A stretch of DNA of 64,000 nt from Pinus tabuliformis (lineage: Eukaryota > Streptophyta > Pinopsida > Pinales > Pinaceae). The position numbers and the translations under genes were made by a program. The notes under the pieces are model-generated. The model was not told the origin of the DNA and did no database searches. It saw only the letters and a program-made list of their open reading frames with translations. The DNA lies in assembly GCA_031772625.1 (NCBI GenBank), contig CM062804.1, positions 274,195,174 through 274,259,173 of the forward strand. The letters are read 5' to 3'. Shown here piece after piece: positions 11,476 to 22,839 of the stretch (positions within the stretch are counted from its first letter, which is position 1; every line of letters starts with the position of its first letter).

Positions 11476-12255
11476 CTAAATTCTAAGTCGAGGGAGGTTG
11501 GAGCACGCCCTTTTAATGTAGCTTTTTTTTATCGATGTGGGGAAGTCTTCTATCTCAGGATCAAACTGAGTATAGCACAAACATGATGTTCTGGTCGGAT
11601 TCATATAATCACGAGCGTAGTGTCTTGGCCCTCCAAAATTGTAACAAATTAGTTGTCCACGACCCCTTCCTAGTCCCATTCCTCCTCGTACTCATCCGCG
11701 CCCCTAAAGTCTAGTGCGTGCCATCGCTGCATTCAGATTGAGGGTTCGCATTTCAGTCTGCATTATATAGGTAGGAGTCCAATCCATCATTATTTAGAAG
11801 CTTATCCATGTGTGCTCATCATGGCCTACTGACCTACAAAAATTACAAAACAACTTCTGGGATATTTGCATATACTTCTGCAATAGGTGACAATTATCTG
11901 TATTTTTTTTCCCTCCTATCTAACAGATCGTGCACCATAATGTAGGCACCGTGCTGGGCCCTACTTACGCCTCTGGTATTACTAGCATTGGTCCTCCTGC
12001 CACTATGTAGTTCGTAAAAACTGGACAATGGTCCTTATCGTGCCCTTGACCTTTACATTTTATGCACCATACTTCCTTGCATGCCTCTGGTTGAGGATTC
12101 CTTTCCTGTTTCAAGCTCTGCATTTCTAGACATAGATTTTGTAGCTGCTCATGGATTTCCTGGACTCGTAGACTAGGATCTTGTATAGGGGTCTCATGCA
12201 ATCTCATTGCCATCTCCAAACCTTCAGCTTGCATGGCGAGTTTTTGTTGGGACAA
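11476..12255 (-). pseudogene. B1 nucleocapsid zinc knuckles
   Basis: Fragment 12255-11965 contains a CCHC knuckle CIKCKGQGHDKDHC (C-x2-C-x4-H-x4-C), preceded by a glutamine/leucine-rich helical stretch. Fragment 11679-11476 holds a second, decayed knuckle, CYNFGGPRHYARDY, in which the second and last cysteines are replaced. Zinc knuckles bind the element RNA during packaging. Stops between them show decay. Confidence 0.78.
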
Positions 12256-12660
12256 TGCCGTTATTAAATGTGGTGATAGTGATGCTACTAACCATGAGTG
12301 GTGCTACGCATCTGTCAATGTCATATTGGCTTCATGAATCATACTCTTCATTCTTTGATCTAGATCCCAAGGGGTCTCACCTGGGAGCATCACGATCTCC
12401 TTAAATACGATAATGGATTGTGTCTTTGACTTTGACCTGCTAAATTCCCTATTCAACACTACCTGAATTTCTATGATTCTTGCGTTTGGATGATCATTAG
12501 AGTTTTTAATGTACCACGTTAGCGTGCGATCCTAAAATGCACTTACCAAATTCACCTTCTTTATATTTTCATCCACAATGCTTTGTGCTTCCCATATTGC
12601 CCTCACAATGAACCAAAACTGGTCTGGGTCTTCATTTCCTACTCCTTTGAATACCAGAAG
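12256..12660 (-). pseudogene. B1 gag capsid domain with in-frame stops
   Basis: Reading the minus strand gives FKGVGNEDPDQFWFIV, then an internal TAG after LVSAF, then RTLTWYIKNSNDHPNARI and LNREFSRSKS. The pattern F-x-G-x(4)-D-P near the start and T-x-x-W-Y before an F-rich helix is that of the plant retrotransposon gag domain. It lies directly upstream of the zinc knuckle at 11965-12255. Another TAG follows LTDA near 12308. Confidence 0.75.
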
Positions 12661-13426
12661 TTTGATCGTGCTTGTTGTACTGAACTACGAGGGTTGTGGA
12701 GGTGGGGTGGGTGGAGATGGAGGTGAAAATGGTGAAACTAGTGGCAGTGTAGTTGGAGGTGGTAAACGTGGGATCCATTGTCTTATCAGACTGACCACGC
12801 TTCTTGGCGAGACTTCCGCGAGCTCTTCTTCGCTTTCTCTTCACGGTGAAATCAATGGGCTATTCTCTATCCATGTGCTACCTTCGTTTCTATAGGTCTT
12901 CCCACTTCACCTAGTTCTAAACATTAACTTAGCCGCATAACCCACATTTCACACAATAACATATTAATCTAAGTGTTCAAATATTTGATATACTTACCTC
13001 ACGGTCCTTTGAGGAAGCATCATTCTGCCTCACTGTAGCTAATGGTCATATCTACTACAAATTCAGCGATAAATCCTCCTATAATTCAATCGAGACAATG
13101 GTCCATAGTGCACGTGATATTATCTTCTGAGACTTCTAATCTGCGCACTAATTTTAGAGTCCACGCAATCGATTTATCGAGCCTACACCTTCCTTGGCTG
13201 TCTGTTGGCTTCGTGATCCACTCATATAACTTAGAAGGAAAAGAAGTAAAGCAAATATCATGGATTTCTGTATATAAGTAGCTCTCCAACCACTACTCTT
13301 TAGACACTCACAGATTCCTATTTTCCTGTGTCATGAACTCATGAATCTTCTTGTCCAACCACTCTTCAATTTCTTTCTTCATTGGATTACAGTGACACGA
13401 CATTAGACATCCCTTATGCAGATCTC
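12661..13426 (-). other. B1 leader between PBS and gag
   Basis: About 770 bp of 5' untranslated/gag-leader sequence of B1 with only short open frames on either strand. A purine/pyrimidine-biased stretch (GGTGGAG-like repeats on the plus strand) occurs at 12690-12770. I see no gene in it. Confidence 0.5.
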
Positions 13427-13445
13427 GGTCCTGGCTACAGAACCA
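13427..13445 (-). other. Primer binding site of B1, tRNA-Glu-like
   Basis: Two bases inside the 5' LTR, the minus strand reads TGGTTCTGTAGCCAGGACC. From memory, the 3' end of plant tRNA-Glu predicts TGGTTCCGTTGCCGGGACT, so 15 of 19 positions agree. The assignment is tentative. Confidence 0.5.
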
Positions 13446-13447
13446 TT

Positions 13448-14330
13448 TGTTGGTGTGTAGGGGCCTGACCAAGGTTTGAAGATGATTTGGCCAAACAAAT
13501 CCCAGTACTACTCGCCCTTTTGGTAACAGTCCACGGTGCATAGATTGAGGTCTCACCCGAAGTGGTATGGGAGGGTGATGGAACCAAGTTTCCACACCCT
13601 AGAGATGTCTAATGGTTTTTGGTGGTCTACGGTTCATCGTTGCGCGCACGTTGCTACGTGCATCTCTTTGTCCCTTCCACAGTGCGAGGCTGCCTTCACG
13701 TAGTCCTGATCGTGCTATTACCCAAATTCCTTACCCTTAAATAGATAGTATTCAATTACTTAACTTCTTTGTGTGAGCCCAATTATACTTAACAATGTAC
13801 AATATTCATATAAGTGTACACGATGAGCAAAATAGTATAAAATCATAAAATGTAATACAAGAATAGATACATAGTAATTGGAATCAATCTTCTCTCTATT
13901 ATATCTTCTTGCTTGGTTACAGACTTGATTCCGCCCTGTGCACTCAGCTGCAGGGGTACGCACACTTAGTTGCAGACTACTAGGCCTCTGCGCACTCAGC
14001 TACGGAGCCTTCCCCTACTCTACGACCCAGGATACACTTACGCACGTTACAGACTCAATCTCTCATCAAAACTCCATCATTGATTCAATTCATTTTCTTC
14101 CCTACTTTACACTTAGAGCCTCGCTGTATTTATACAATCCAATGGTTCGCGGACCATGGATAGGTCGACACTACATTACATTATATTACAATAATTAGGG
14201 TGGACAACCCTATGACTAAATCATGCACTTCATGCTCCGCACCCACAGCTCACGAAGTCTTACAATATATTTGACAAAACCTCAGTCTTTGAGCCCCAAA
14301 ACATGCTGTGGGGGGATTCGATGCCCAAAA
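13448..14330 (-). repeat. 5' LTR of B1
   Basis: On the plus strand it begins TGTTGG and ends GCCCAAAA, where intact copy B2 ends GCCCAACA. The intact LTR therefore has TGTTGG/CCAACA inverted ends. It matches 61159-61960 over its length but is longer, because B2 lacks about 80 bp between two CCAT repeats near 14070-14160. Family D integrase sequence starts directly at 14331. Confidence 0.88.
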
Positions 14331-15360
14331 TTTATGCTGCTCACCCTGGCTACCAAAAGCTTTTCTTTGCTATCAAGAAAAGCTACTATTGGCCTGGTAT
14401 GAGAAAGGAAATTGCTAATATCTAGCCAAATGCCTAGAATGTCAGCAAGTAAAAGCTAAGCATCAACATCCTACTGGGTTATTGCATCCCTTACCCATCC
14501 CTGAATGGAGTCCCTTTGGATTTTATAACTGGATTACCTCAATCTAAAATAAAAAATGACTAATTATGGTTGTGGTAGACAAACAGAGAAATAATTCTCA
14601 TTTTATAACTGTAAAGTCCACGTACCAAACAACCCAATAGAAAATATGTTTATGAAGGAGATTTTCCGACTCCATGGCATGACTCGAGTCATAATATCTG
14701 ATTGGGATTTTAAGTTTACCTTTTCTATTTGGAAAGCATTGTTCACTAGGCTAGGTAAAGAAATTCACTTCAACACACTTATCACCCTAGACTAATGGAA
14801 AAACTGAAAGAATGAATCAAGTGGTAGAGGACATGTTGCGCATGTGTGTGATGCAACAACCTGGAAAATGGGAAGAGTATCTACATTTGGTAGAATTTTC
14901 TTACAACAATGGTTATCATGAATCACTTAAAATGAGTCCTTTTGAAGTAATCTATGGAAGGAAATGTGCCATCCCAGAAAATTGGAACAATCCTGAGAAC
15001 AAAATGATATTAGGACTAGTTATGCTGGAGGAAATGGAAAGAACCGTGAAGAAAGTTCGAAAAAATTTGAAAGTCACTCAAGATAGGTCGAAATCGTATG
15101 GTGATAAGAAGAGAACCTGCTGGGAATTCTAGGTAGGAGATCATGTGTATGTACGAATTAAACCCAAGAGAAGCACACTGAGATGGGGAAAGTGTACAAA
15201 ATTGGCCCCCCGGTTTGATGGCCGTTTTTAGATTCTAGACAGAATGGAACCAATGCCGTATCAATTAGCCTTACACAAGCACATTCAGGTTCATAATGTA
15301 TTCAATGTTTCCGTTTTAAAGAAGTATGTGTATGACCATAGAGACATCATGAATTGACAA
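14331..15360 (+). pseudogene. D1 integrase fragment
   Basis: Family D integrase starting in its zinc-binding region (AAHPGYQ-type residues), followed by NYYWPGMRK-like residues, the core, and the open stretch 14812-15132 (NQVVEDMLRM, EFSYNNGYHESLKMSPFEVIYGRKC). It aligns with D2 at about 30024-31050 at roughly 90 percent. Both copies carry the same TAG/frame break just before the codons for AKCLECQQ. The 5' part is cut off by the B1 LTR. Confidence 0.88.
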
Positions 15361-15479
15361 GAGCTTTAGGTAAAAAAAAATATGGATATAACTTAGGAAA
15401 ATTTATTTTTTTTTGTATATAATTCTTATATGTGTATCAGTTATATAACAATTGTGTTTGTCGCAGGTCAAACTGGTAG

Positions 15480-15661
15480 GATAATTCCTAGTTGAGCCCC
15501 TGCTTATACTCAATCAAAGAGAAGTAATGTTGTGGAGGTGAGCTATCATCCAACTTAAAGTGCAATGGAACCACTTCAGCCTAGAAGAAGCCACATTGGA
15601 GGATAAGGACTTTATGCACAAGGCGTATCCTGAATTATTTCAGGAACAAATGGAAGAATGA
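15480..15661 (+). pseudogene. D1 chromodomain
   Basis: The frame near 15550-15660 reads LKVQWNHFSLEEATLEDKDF and then YPELFQEQMEE before a TGA. The spacing V-x-W-x(4)-L-x-x-A-T-x-E is that of the degenerate C-terminal chromodomain in plant chromoviruses with long LTRs. It ends about 20 bases before the polypurine tract. Confidence 0.75.
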
Positions 15662-15680
15662 ATACCAGGGACAATGTTTC

Positions 15681-15694
15681 ACTAGGGGGGAAGA
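15681..15694 (+). other. Polypurine tract of D1
   Basis: ACTAGGGGGGAAGA lies directly before the 3' LTR, in the position of a plus-strand primer. The equivalent in D2 is GCTAAGGGTGGAAGA at 31381-31395. Confidence 0.75.
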
Positions 15695-18578
15695 TGTGAC
15701 AGCCCCAGAAATTTTAATTATTTTTGGAAATTTCATTTTTTACTATTACGGTTGAGTAGAAATGATAAACAATTTGGTTATTGTGGTGTTATTAATTATG
15801 AATAATAATTAAGTTATAGAAATATTACCACTATCTCCAAGAAACATCTAAGGTATTATTGGTGGACCTCAGTGACTCTCTTTTTACCAGATAGTTATCA
15901 GTTAGGAGAATTTATTCCTTACCTACCTTCCTATTACAAGAGGGAAGGGAGAAGGAAATTAAGGGATTGGGAAAAAATAAAAGAAAAGAAAGATTCCTTG
16001 AACTGAACAATGCTTCAGTGGGAAAACCCTTAAGAGTGACTTCCCTGGAGGAAGAAACAATTTTGCAGGACGGACATGGGGTCCTAATATCAAAGCAATA
16101 AAATTGTTGCCTTGAAAACTGATCTCAGGAACAAAGAGGAGCTCAAGGGGATAATATTGGACATAATTACCAAGATTCTCATTGGAAGGGTGGGGAGGTT
16201 CATATGACAGTAAATTAGTCATTTGATGGAAGATAAGTGTTATACATGTGTCCGTGATTATTATCTATAACTGTAGGAATTTAAATAGTTAATTAGGAAA
16301 TGTAAACTTGCTAATATTGTCTGGCAGAAGTATTAAACTAATTGACAATTATTAATGCATACTTTTATATTATTCGCCTATAGTAGGAATTGAATGGATT
16401 GAGAAAATTAACATTTAAATTGAAAACTATTATTTTGTTGCAATTACTGAGTTATAGCTAACATGGGTAACTAGTCTCAATTCATGACTACAAAGTTATT
16501 ATAGTCCAACAAAGGTTTTCAAAGGTTGTAGGATGAAACAACATCTGTTGTTAGCACAGAGTAATTATGCTTATAAAACTAAGAATTATGTACTTGTTTA
16601 AAACTATATGACCAAATGAAATATGAAGTATTCCTTGTTGTTGAAAAACGAGAAATTTTATATAAGTAACGATGTATATGAGACAATTTGGTTGCGCGGC
16701 CATTCCTGGCAAGGAATGTAAAAATAGGCATACCTACAGGTGGATGTGACTGTAATCTAATTCTGTGTAGTCAATCAAAACCCTCACATCAAGATTACTC
16801 TACTTGAAAGCAATATGTTGAATTACATTTATGTGAAAACCAGGAGTCAAATCATATATGTTGAGAAAACAAGCATTATCATCAATAAGAGACCATTAAT
16901 AGTTATGCATGCATAAAATAAATTTCAAGAATTGACATACACAAATGAAGATAGCCACGTAGGTTTCCATCAACAGACAGAGTAATGAAAAAAGGAACGT
17001 CATATAATAATCTTTTGAGACCATCAAAATAGAAGCCAAGTCTGTAATTTGCAGTGGAATAATTTGCAGAAGATAAATAAGAAAAAAGGGAACAAGTGTT
17101 CAACTGAGTTAAGGTCAACTTCCAAATTGAATTTCTTTAGTCAGTCCTAGGTCGACACTAAGGAACGATGTTCTGCTAGCATGGGTTAACATGGGTAAAG
17201 AACTATAAATAATCGAAAACGTATGCCAAGTAGAATCATAGGCTAACTAAAGGAAAACATATTCATTGTTTGCTAACAAATATAATAGAAGATAGAGGTA
17301 TTATTTCACTGCATACATTAACATTCATAAAATAAATAAATTGCCAATACAACCATGAGGACGTACAAAGCCTCGAACAATAGGACGGTCCTTAAATGAT
17401 AATTAATTCTATCTCTTTATGAGACCTCCACATAATACAAGCAAGCTTTTGTAACCCAAAATTGAATCTAAAAGGAATCCCTCATGCACATAGCAGAAAA
17501 GCTTAAGTGAAAGACATACCAAGACAACCAGCCTCAAGGAATGCACTCATACCCGTTCCAAAACACTATAGAGAGGTGTGGACTATTTGGTAACCAGTGG
17601 TCAGGTCCTGGGCACTTGCACCTGAGTCCTTGTGGGTAAGCTACCCTGCATTGAAGTGTCGAAGTCGTTAAACAATGTGGTAGAAAAGGTAAATTGTCAA
17701 CATCTGAAGAGAAATCAAATGCATTTAAACACCTTACCATCTCGTATGATGTGAGCATTTTTGTCCTCATCATCATAGGTATCGGAGGTGGTTGTAGCTG
17801 CAGTGCCTGCAGAACAAGGTACCCCTTTTAGTTAGGTTACATAGTAAAAAAAAAACAACAACAATAAGACTAGAAATCTGGAGCGAAAACGACTAAATCC
17901 TCTAAGTGCCAGCCTCACCTATATGGCGTAGACAACCATGAAGCAGCAGGGTAAAGCTCATGGCTAAAACCACTGGAAATGTTGAAATTCGGGGCGAATC
18001 CTCCACGTCATATAGCGGGGAATGCAAGGGCTGCCTGAAGGAGGATAACGTTGACGAAGCGAGGGTTTCACAGAGCAAACCTTCAAGAACTGGACCAAGC
18101 CAAATGATTGAAGAGTAGGGATCGGATACTGGTTAACTAGCATAACACCCTAGACTCTTATTGACCATCGGATCCATCTCTTCGATTAAATGGCACCGGA
18201 CACCACGAATGGCATCAAGAGGAAGAGGAGCCTGTTAGATGGCGACCATCCAACCGCGGGCTAGCTCGGAAAGTTTTAAAATAATTAATGTGAGCACTGT
18301 GCATACCGTAGGACATCATTCCAAGAATTAAGAAACATGTACATATATGTCAGCCCTTAAATATAGATTGCATGTGTGATAGGAATGAGGTCAATACGAT
18401 GTAGACCATGGATTTAATATAATGATATGTATGCAATGAAATCATTTACCATTATGTTGATTTTTGATATATGTGTAATTATCAGAATCTCCAAATTACG
18501 GGAATGATAACTTTATCATCGGTCATGGTAAATTAAATTTTATTTTTCTATGCCTATGGTTAATGAGTAGGTGTTACA
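15695..18578 (+). repeat. 3' LTR of D1 (2.9 kb)
   Basis: Starts TGTGACAGCCCC and ends GGTGTTACA, with TG...CA termini. It aligns with D2 5' (24330-26569, truncated), D2 3' (31396-34808) and D3 5' (54901-57770). At 2884 bp it is long for a Ty3 LTR. The next five bases are AATAT, and AAAAT precedes the D3 LTR at 54896-54900, a 4-of-5 match expected if both flank one ancestral insertion. Open frames inside have no recognisable product. Confidence 0.9.
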
Positions 18579-21183
18579 AATATTTAATAAAATTAATAAA
18601 TTTGATTCAATTTAATTTGTTATATTGTAAATTTATTTTTTATTAATAAATATTATAAATATTGTATTAAATTATTTTCCTAATACATATATAGTTTAAA
18701 AATATAATAATTAATTATGATTAACATTCATAACTATAATATTTGAAAAATTTATATTTAAATTTAATCAATAGACATAATTAGAAATAAAAATATTCCT
18801 AGAAGTGAAATATTTTTAAAATATAAATAATATTTATAAATCAAGATTCATTCTATAAATAATTGTGATTAACATTTATAGCCATAACCATTTACAATTT
18901 TATCTTTAAATTCAGTTAATAAATACAAATATATATATATATATATCAGATTAAAAAAATATAAAACATATCAAAGAAACATGTGAAGTTGATATGTATG
19001 TAATTATATGTGTTATTATGATTTTAGTATAACTAGCATATCCTCATCTCAATTCTAAATCTACCAAATACAAATTGGTTTTTGAGTATGAAACTTTATT
19101 ATGATTTTAATAAAACTAGCCTATATGCATCTTAATTCTAAATCTACCAAATGAAAATTGATTTTGCATGTAAAAAATTATTATAATTTTAATATGTCAC
19201 ATACCCCTTCATCCAATATCTACAACCAACTACTATGCCCCCACTCACTAAATTTAACTTCGAATAAATTTATATTTAGTAGTTGTCACATGGATAAGCA
19301 TCCATCATCTTAAAAACAAATATAGCGCTTGTAATTATACCCACAAGTTTAAATACGTGACAACAATAAAGAGTAAGGAGTCACATATATAATATCCCAT
19401 GCAATTGAATCAAATCACGTTAGCTGCAAAGACTATAACTTGGAAAACCGAGCACCCCCACCCAACCTAGAGTTGACTTCCTCCAGCTCACCCCCGACCC
19501 CGAGCTGAGAGTTCTTGCCATAGATCAACTACCTCTTGTTGTTCTATTAATGGGTATTTAATACCCTCTTTCATGATATGGTTTCCTTTAGCGACGTTCA
19601 ACTTTTGGCTAGATATTTTTATCGAATTTCCTACGGTTTTCCCATAAAAGCTTGGATTTCTCTCTCATGATAATTTTCCCATAAAAGCTTGCCCTTGTCT
19701 CTTGCAAGAATTTTAAGTTTATCTTTCTCACCTTTCTCTCACGTGAGGCTTTTCCCATAAGAACTTTCCTTTCTCTCCTGCAAGGCTTTTATGTTAAACT
19801 TAACATATTTCTCCAACTAAGAAACTTAATGGATATTTATCTCCCATTTTATTAATCTTGTCTAGAATTTGATCTAGAAGTCTAATCATGAAATAATTAT
19901 AATTCCCATTCGCCAATGGAATTTTATTTTGCAAGAATCTGATCTCTTGGTGTCTTGTTTTTCCAAGCGATTAATTTATCTTTATTTATTTAACAATAAA
20001 GTATTCAATCTCATTGTTACACCTTAGACATAGGTTTTCTGTTACAACATAATCTTAGCTTAGGTCCAATATGATAGCAAAATAGTGTTACATACATCTA
20101 AGCGATGATAGATACCCCACTCCTTATATTTACACCGTCCTCAATGTATTACTACACCTTACAATTTATTTCCTCATTCACAAGTAGTTGTTTCTAAATT
20201 TACAAGTTCCCATGACCTTCCCACCTAAATCAGATATTCCAATATATAGGTTACAAAGGAGTTGTACTAGTAAATATCCTTCCATTTATACGTGTCATAT
20301 TTGTTTCAATCAATTTTGTGAGAGACTTCAGATGCAAAATCTCAATTTTGTTTACCATAGTTAATACCATAACTTGATATAACAATACTACTATGTGAGT
20401 AACTACAGATTAATGTTCCCCACCATGTAACTATTATTCCTTATTTTCAATTTCATTATATTTAAATAATAGGAGGAAATGCATGTTCTTTCAATGCATT
20501 TGGTTTCTTGTCGAACACTTTGTTTTCGCAGTCTCCCTGCATTAGTCACAACAATTCAAACTAGCACATTTGGCTAATCCACATGTATAAAAATATCACT
20601 TCAAGTTAGCTCAAAACATAACCATCATAAATCATTATAAACCTAATCATAGATCACATGTAGTCATCATAGACCAAAATTATAATTCACATGCATAATA
20701 AAACAAAAGTAAAATACAGATGCTTATCCTTTAACCAATATTTAAATTCCACCTTTGTCTTGCCTCTATGCACACACTTAATTGGTTGCCACACTAGGAA
20801 ACCACCCAGTTACTTCTCCTCAATCATGTGTAAATCACACAAATAGTGTGCATCTCACACATACAACTTCACATGTCATATAAGATCATGCAATACATGC
20901 ATCCATACTAGTACCATATGTGTTGGTTGTACGTAGTACCACCTGTACAACATGTACACAATACCAAAAGTCCATAGGATCACCTACAAAACATATATTT
21001 CATCTACATGTTTTCAATTGTGTTAGTATTTTGCCAAAAATTTCTTCAATTACTCATATTACCTTTAGGCAAGTTCAACCAAACCATATTCAGTTTGTCA
21101 ATTGGAGAAAAAGGAATTGATGGACATGTTCAACTTCTACAGCCAAAACCTAACTAATTTTTTTTTTCAAGTATTCAAGTGCT
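18579..21183. repeat. Flank F1, duplicated at 34809-37365
   Basis: Non-coding and strongly AT-rich. It follows D1 directly and is repeated after D2 with small indels. It includes a TA microsatellite near 18930-18950 and imperfect internal repeats around TTTCCCATAAAAGCTT and CTTTCTCTC between 19630 and 19810. No coding sequence is supported. Homology with F2 stops near CAAGTATTCAAGTGCTT. Confidence 0.85.
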
Positions 21184-21359
21184 TAATACTCGTCACTTAA
21201 CAACCTAATATTATGATTTTAATTAATATATATATATATATATAATATTAATAATAATTATTAAATAATTTAAATAAATAAATAAATTATCTTTTTAAAC
21301 TAACCATTGAAATTATTTTATTTATTAATCCTAACTTTTATCTTAATAACCTAACTTTA

Positions 21360-21408
<49 letters not shown>

Positions 21409-21511
21409 AAATAAATTCCTTTTTTTAAACCAACTATTGATGATGATGATGATGATGATCGTTAACGTCCGCTGAGACCAAATAATGATCTATCGGACCT
21501 AAAAAGACAAA
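21184..21511. repeat. TA-rich tandem duplication and (GAT)n tract
   Basis: A block of about 100 bp containing AACCTAA, a TA run and TTTAAACxAACxATTGA occurs twice (21206-21310 and 21350-21438) with different TA lengths. Five to six GAT units follow (21438-21460). On the minus strand this (ATC)n tract lies just past the LINE stop codon, where a simple-repeat tail of the LINE would be. Confidence 0.7.
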
Positions 21512-22291
21512 TTATTTATTTTGATTTAAGATTTTATTCCTATGCTCAAAAAGCTTGGAGAGAAGCCTCCCGAGCTCACTATAATTTTGGCATTGTAAAA
21601 GGCTAGGAAGGTCAGTATTGTAACAAAGGTTGTGAAATTGAGCTCTAATGTGGTTGTATGCAGGGCACTCTAAGAGGAAGTGGTTTTCATCCTCGATGCT
21701 CCTATTCTCACAAATATGGCAGATCCTTTCCATCCATGGCGTTTTAGGAACTACCCAGCAGCCAGTTTCACTATGGAGCTCATGAGAATTCGTTCTAATC
21801 TTTGCTATATTAATTTTCTTTTTTGAGCTAGTTAGAATAGAGAGATACTTTTGATCTTCAAGGGTGGGGTTGATGACCTTCTTATAATAACTTAATTTTC
21901 TTTTAGACGCTAAATCTTTCTCACACCACAATTTTTCTTTGAACTTAGAAGTAACAATATCTTTAATGTTATTTATGTTTTGCAAAGCATCATTCTCATT
22001 GACCTCCCAATACTTTAACCAGGCCCTTGTGTCCTTATGCCATCCTCGGTTAAGCCTTAGGTGATTTTGGCTGGAATTTAAAGCTAGCTTAGGGAGTCTA
22101 TGATTGTCTATGTTATTGAGCTTATGCTTGTACATCAGAAACCTAAGCATAGCTAGGCTCTCAATAGAAGAAAGACCTGCTTCTATAAGGAGAATAGGAT
22201 AGGGTGTTTTACTTTTAATTTTCAGGTTATAAGTTATAAAACGCTTCTGGATTTGCTCAATCTTCCTCCATGATTCTCTGGAGATGCTCAA
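21512..22291 (-). mobile_element. LINE (non-LTR retrotransposon) 3' end, open for 259 codons
   Basis: This is the C-terminal part of a non-LTR retrotransposon ORF, downstream of the RT catalytic region. It begins with WRKIEQIQKRFITYNLKIK and EAGLSSIESLAMLRFLMY, typical of the region after RT in many LINEs. It ends with a cysteine/histidine motif CHICENRSIEDENHFLLEC (C-x2-C ... H-x4-C). No RT active site is included, so the copy is 5' truncated, as is common for LINEs. It has no internal stop, unlike every Ty3 element here, so it may be the youngest insertion in the window. Its 5' end abuts AT-rich repeats near 22300-22370. Confidence 0.8.
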
Positions 22292-22482
22292 TTTACCTAA
22301 TTTAACTTATTTTCATAAATAATAATAAGAAAAATAATAATAAAAATAATAATAATAATATTATTAAATTAATGTATAATAATTTGCCTGGGTCCTAAGG
22401 TCAAAATTAGCCGTTAGTCAATTTAGCCGTTGGAGACTCTGCTTAGACTATTTAACATGCTAAGCTGATCTGTTTCTTCAAC

Positions 22483-22529
22483 TTGTCCTGACGATGAACC
22501 ACACTAGTTGGTTCGAAACACGTCAACAA
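22483..22529 (+). ncRNA. Hammerhead-ribozyme-like motif
   Basis: All elements of a minimal type I hammerhead occur in order. They are stem I TTGT (22483-22486), core CTGACGA (22488-22494), stem II GAACC/GGTTC (22496-22500 and 22510-22514), GAAA (22515-22518), a two-pair stem III AC/GT, cleavage triplet GTC (22522-22524) and stem I partner ACAA (22526-22529). Deviations are one extra T before stem II and a C-A mismatch at the base of stem I. Short-stem-III hammerheads of this kind are known from Penelope-like retroelements, so this could be the remnant of such an element. The source element is not otherwise recognisable. Confidence 0.5.
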
Positions 22530-22605
22530 ATGTATGTCTACATGTGATTTACGTCGAAGTTATTCTTTCAACTATTATCAATCACAAAAGCCTCAATTCA
22601 ACTAA

Positions 22606-22705
22606 AAAAAATATTGTAATAATTTGTTACAGTTAGTTGTAAAATTGTTTGATGCGTCAGTATTACAATTTGTTATAAAATTGTTTGATGTGTGCCTGTG
22701 TTTAG
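22606..22705 (+). other. P copy A: 3' end of intron
   Basis: Matches the intron of P copy C (about 45387-45487) and 24251-24329 of copy B. It ends in TGTGTTTAG, a good 3' splice site with a pyrimidine/T-rich lead. Sequence upstream of 22603 does not match P, so copy A is truncated here by the hammerhead-containing segment. Confidence 0.65.
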
Positions 22706-22839
22706 GGTCGGATGTGTATGGGCCACCATACTGTGACTGTTGCATGTGGTGCGGCCGCACTTATGAGCGATATTGCTGCCAGCGCTGCTGCTATGACGCC
22801 GCCGGGAAAATGGTGGTGGGGCCACCACTGAATAACTGA
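22706..22839 (+). pseudogene. P copy A exon 2: cysteine-rich mature peptide
   Basis: The exon encodes 44 residues and ends in TGA. It has eight cysteines in the pattern C-x-C-C-x2-C-x7-C-C-x2-C-C, then YDAAGK and a short tail ending LNN. The open frame extends upstream to 22624, but those codons are intron. The 3' splice site leaves two bases (GG) that complete a Gly codon with the single G left by exon 1 in copies B and C, so the frame is preserved across the join. No exon 1 lies upstream in this copy, so it is a gene fragment. I do not recognise the family; the features suggest a secreted disulphide-rich peptide. Confidence 0.6.

Larger units (their letters stand above)
1..14330 (-). mobile_element. 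Family B Ty3/gypsy retrotransposon copy B1, 3' end outside window, split by element C
   Basis: On the minus strand the parts run 5' LTR (13448-14330), PBS, gag, zinc knuckles, protease, a second gag-like domain, reverse transcriptase, RNase H and integrase, then leave the window at base 1. Element C (2669-9636) interrupts it within the protease-to-RT region. All coding parts carry stops or frameshifts, so it is dead. RT precedes integrase, which is the Ty3 order, and no chromodomain is visible after the integrase C-terminus. The 5' LTR abuts family D integrase sequence at 14331, so B inserted into a D element. A related copy, about 88 percent identical by eye over the first 200 bases, begins at 61159. 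Confidence 0.9.

Noticed and set aside
16903..17118. Minus-strand frames inside family D LTRs (also 17534-17776, 25053-25524, 33562-33774, 34278-34571)
   Set aside because: LTR sequence with frames that are not preserved among the four LTR copies.
18930..18955. TA runs (also 21365-21405 and 35150-35215) as regulatory or origin elements
   Set aside because: Simple microsatellites of differing length in duplicated copies; no functional signal.
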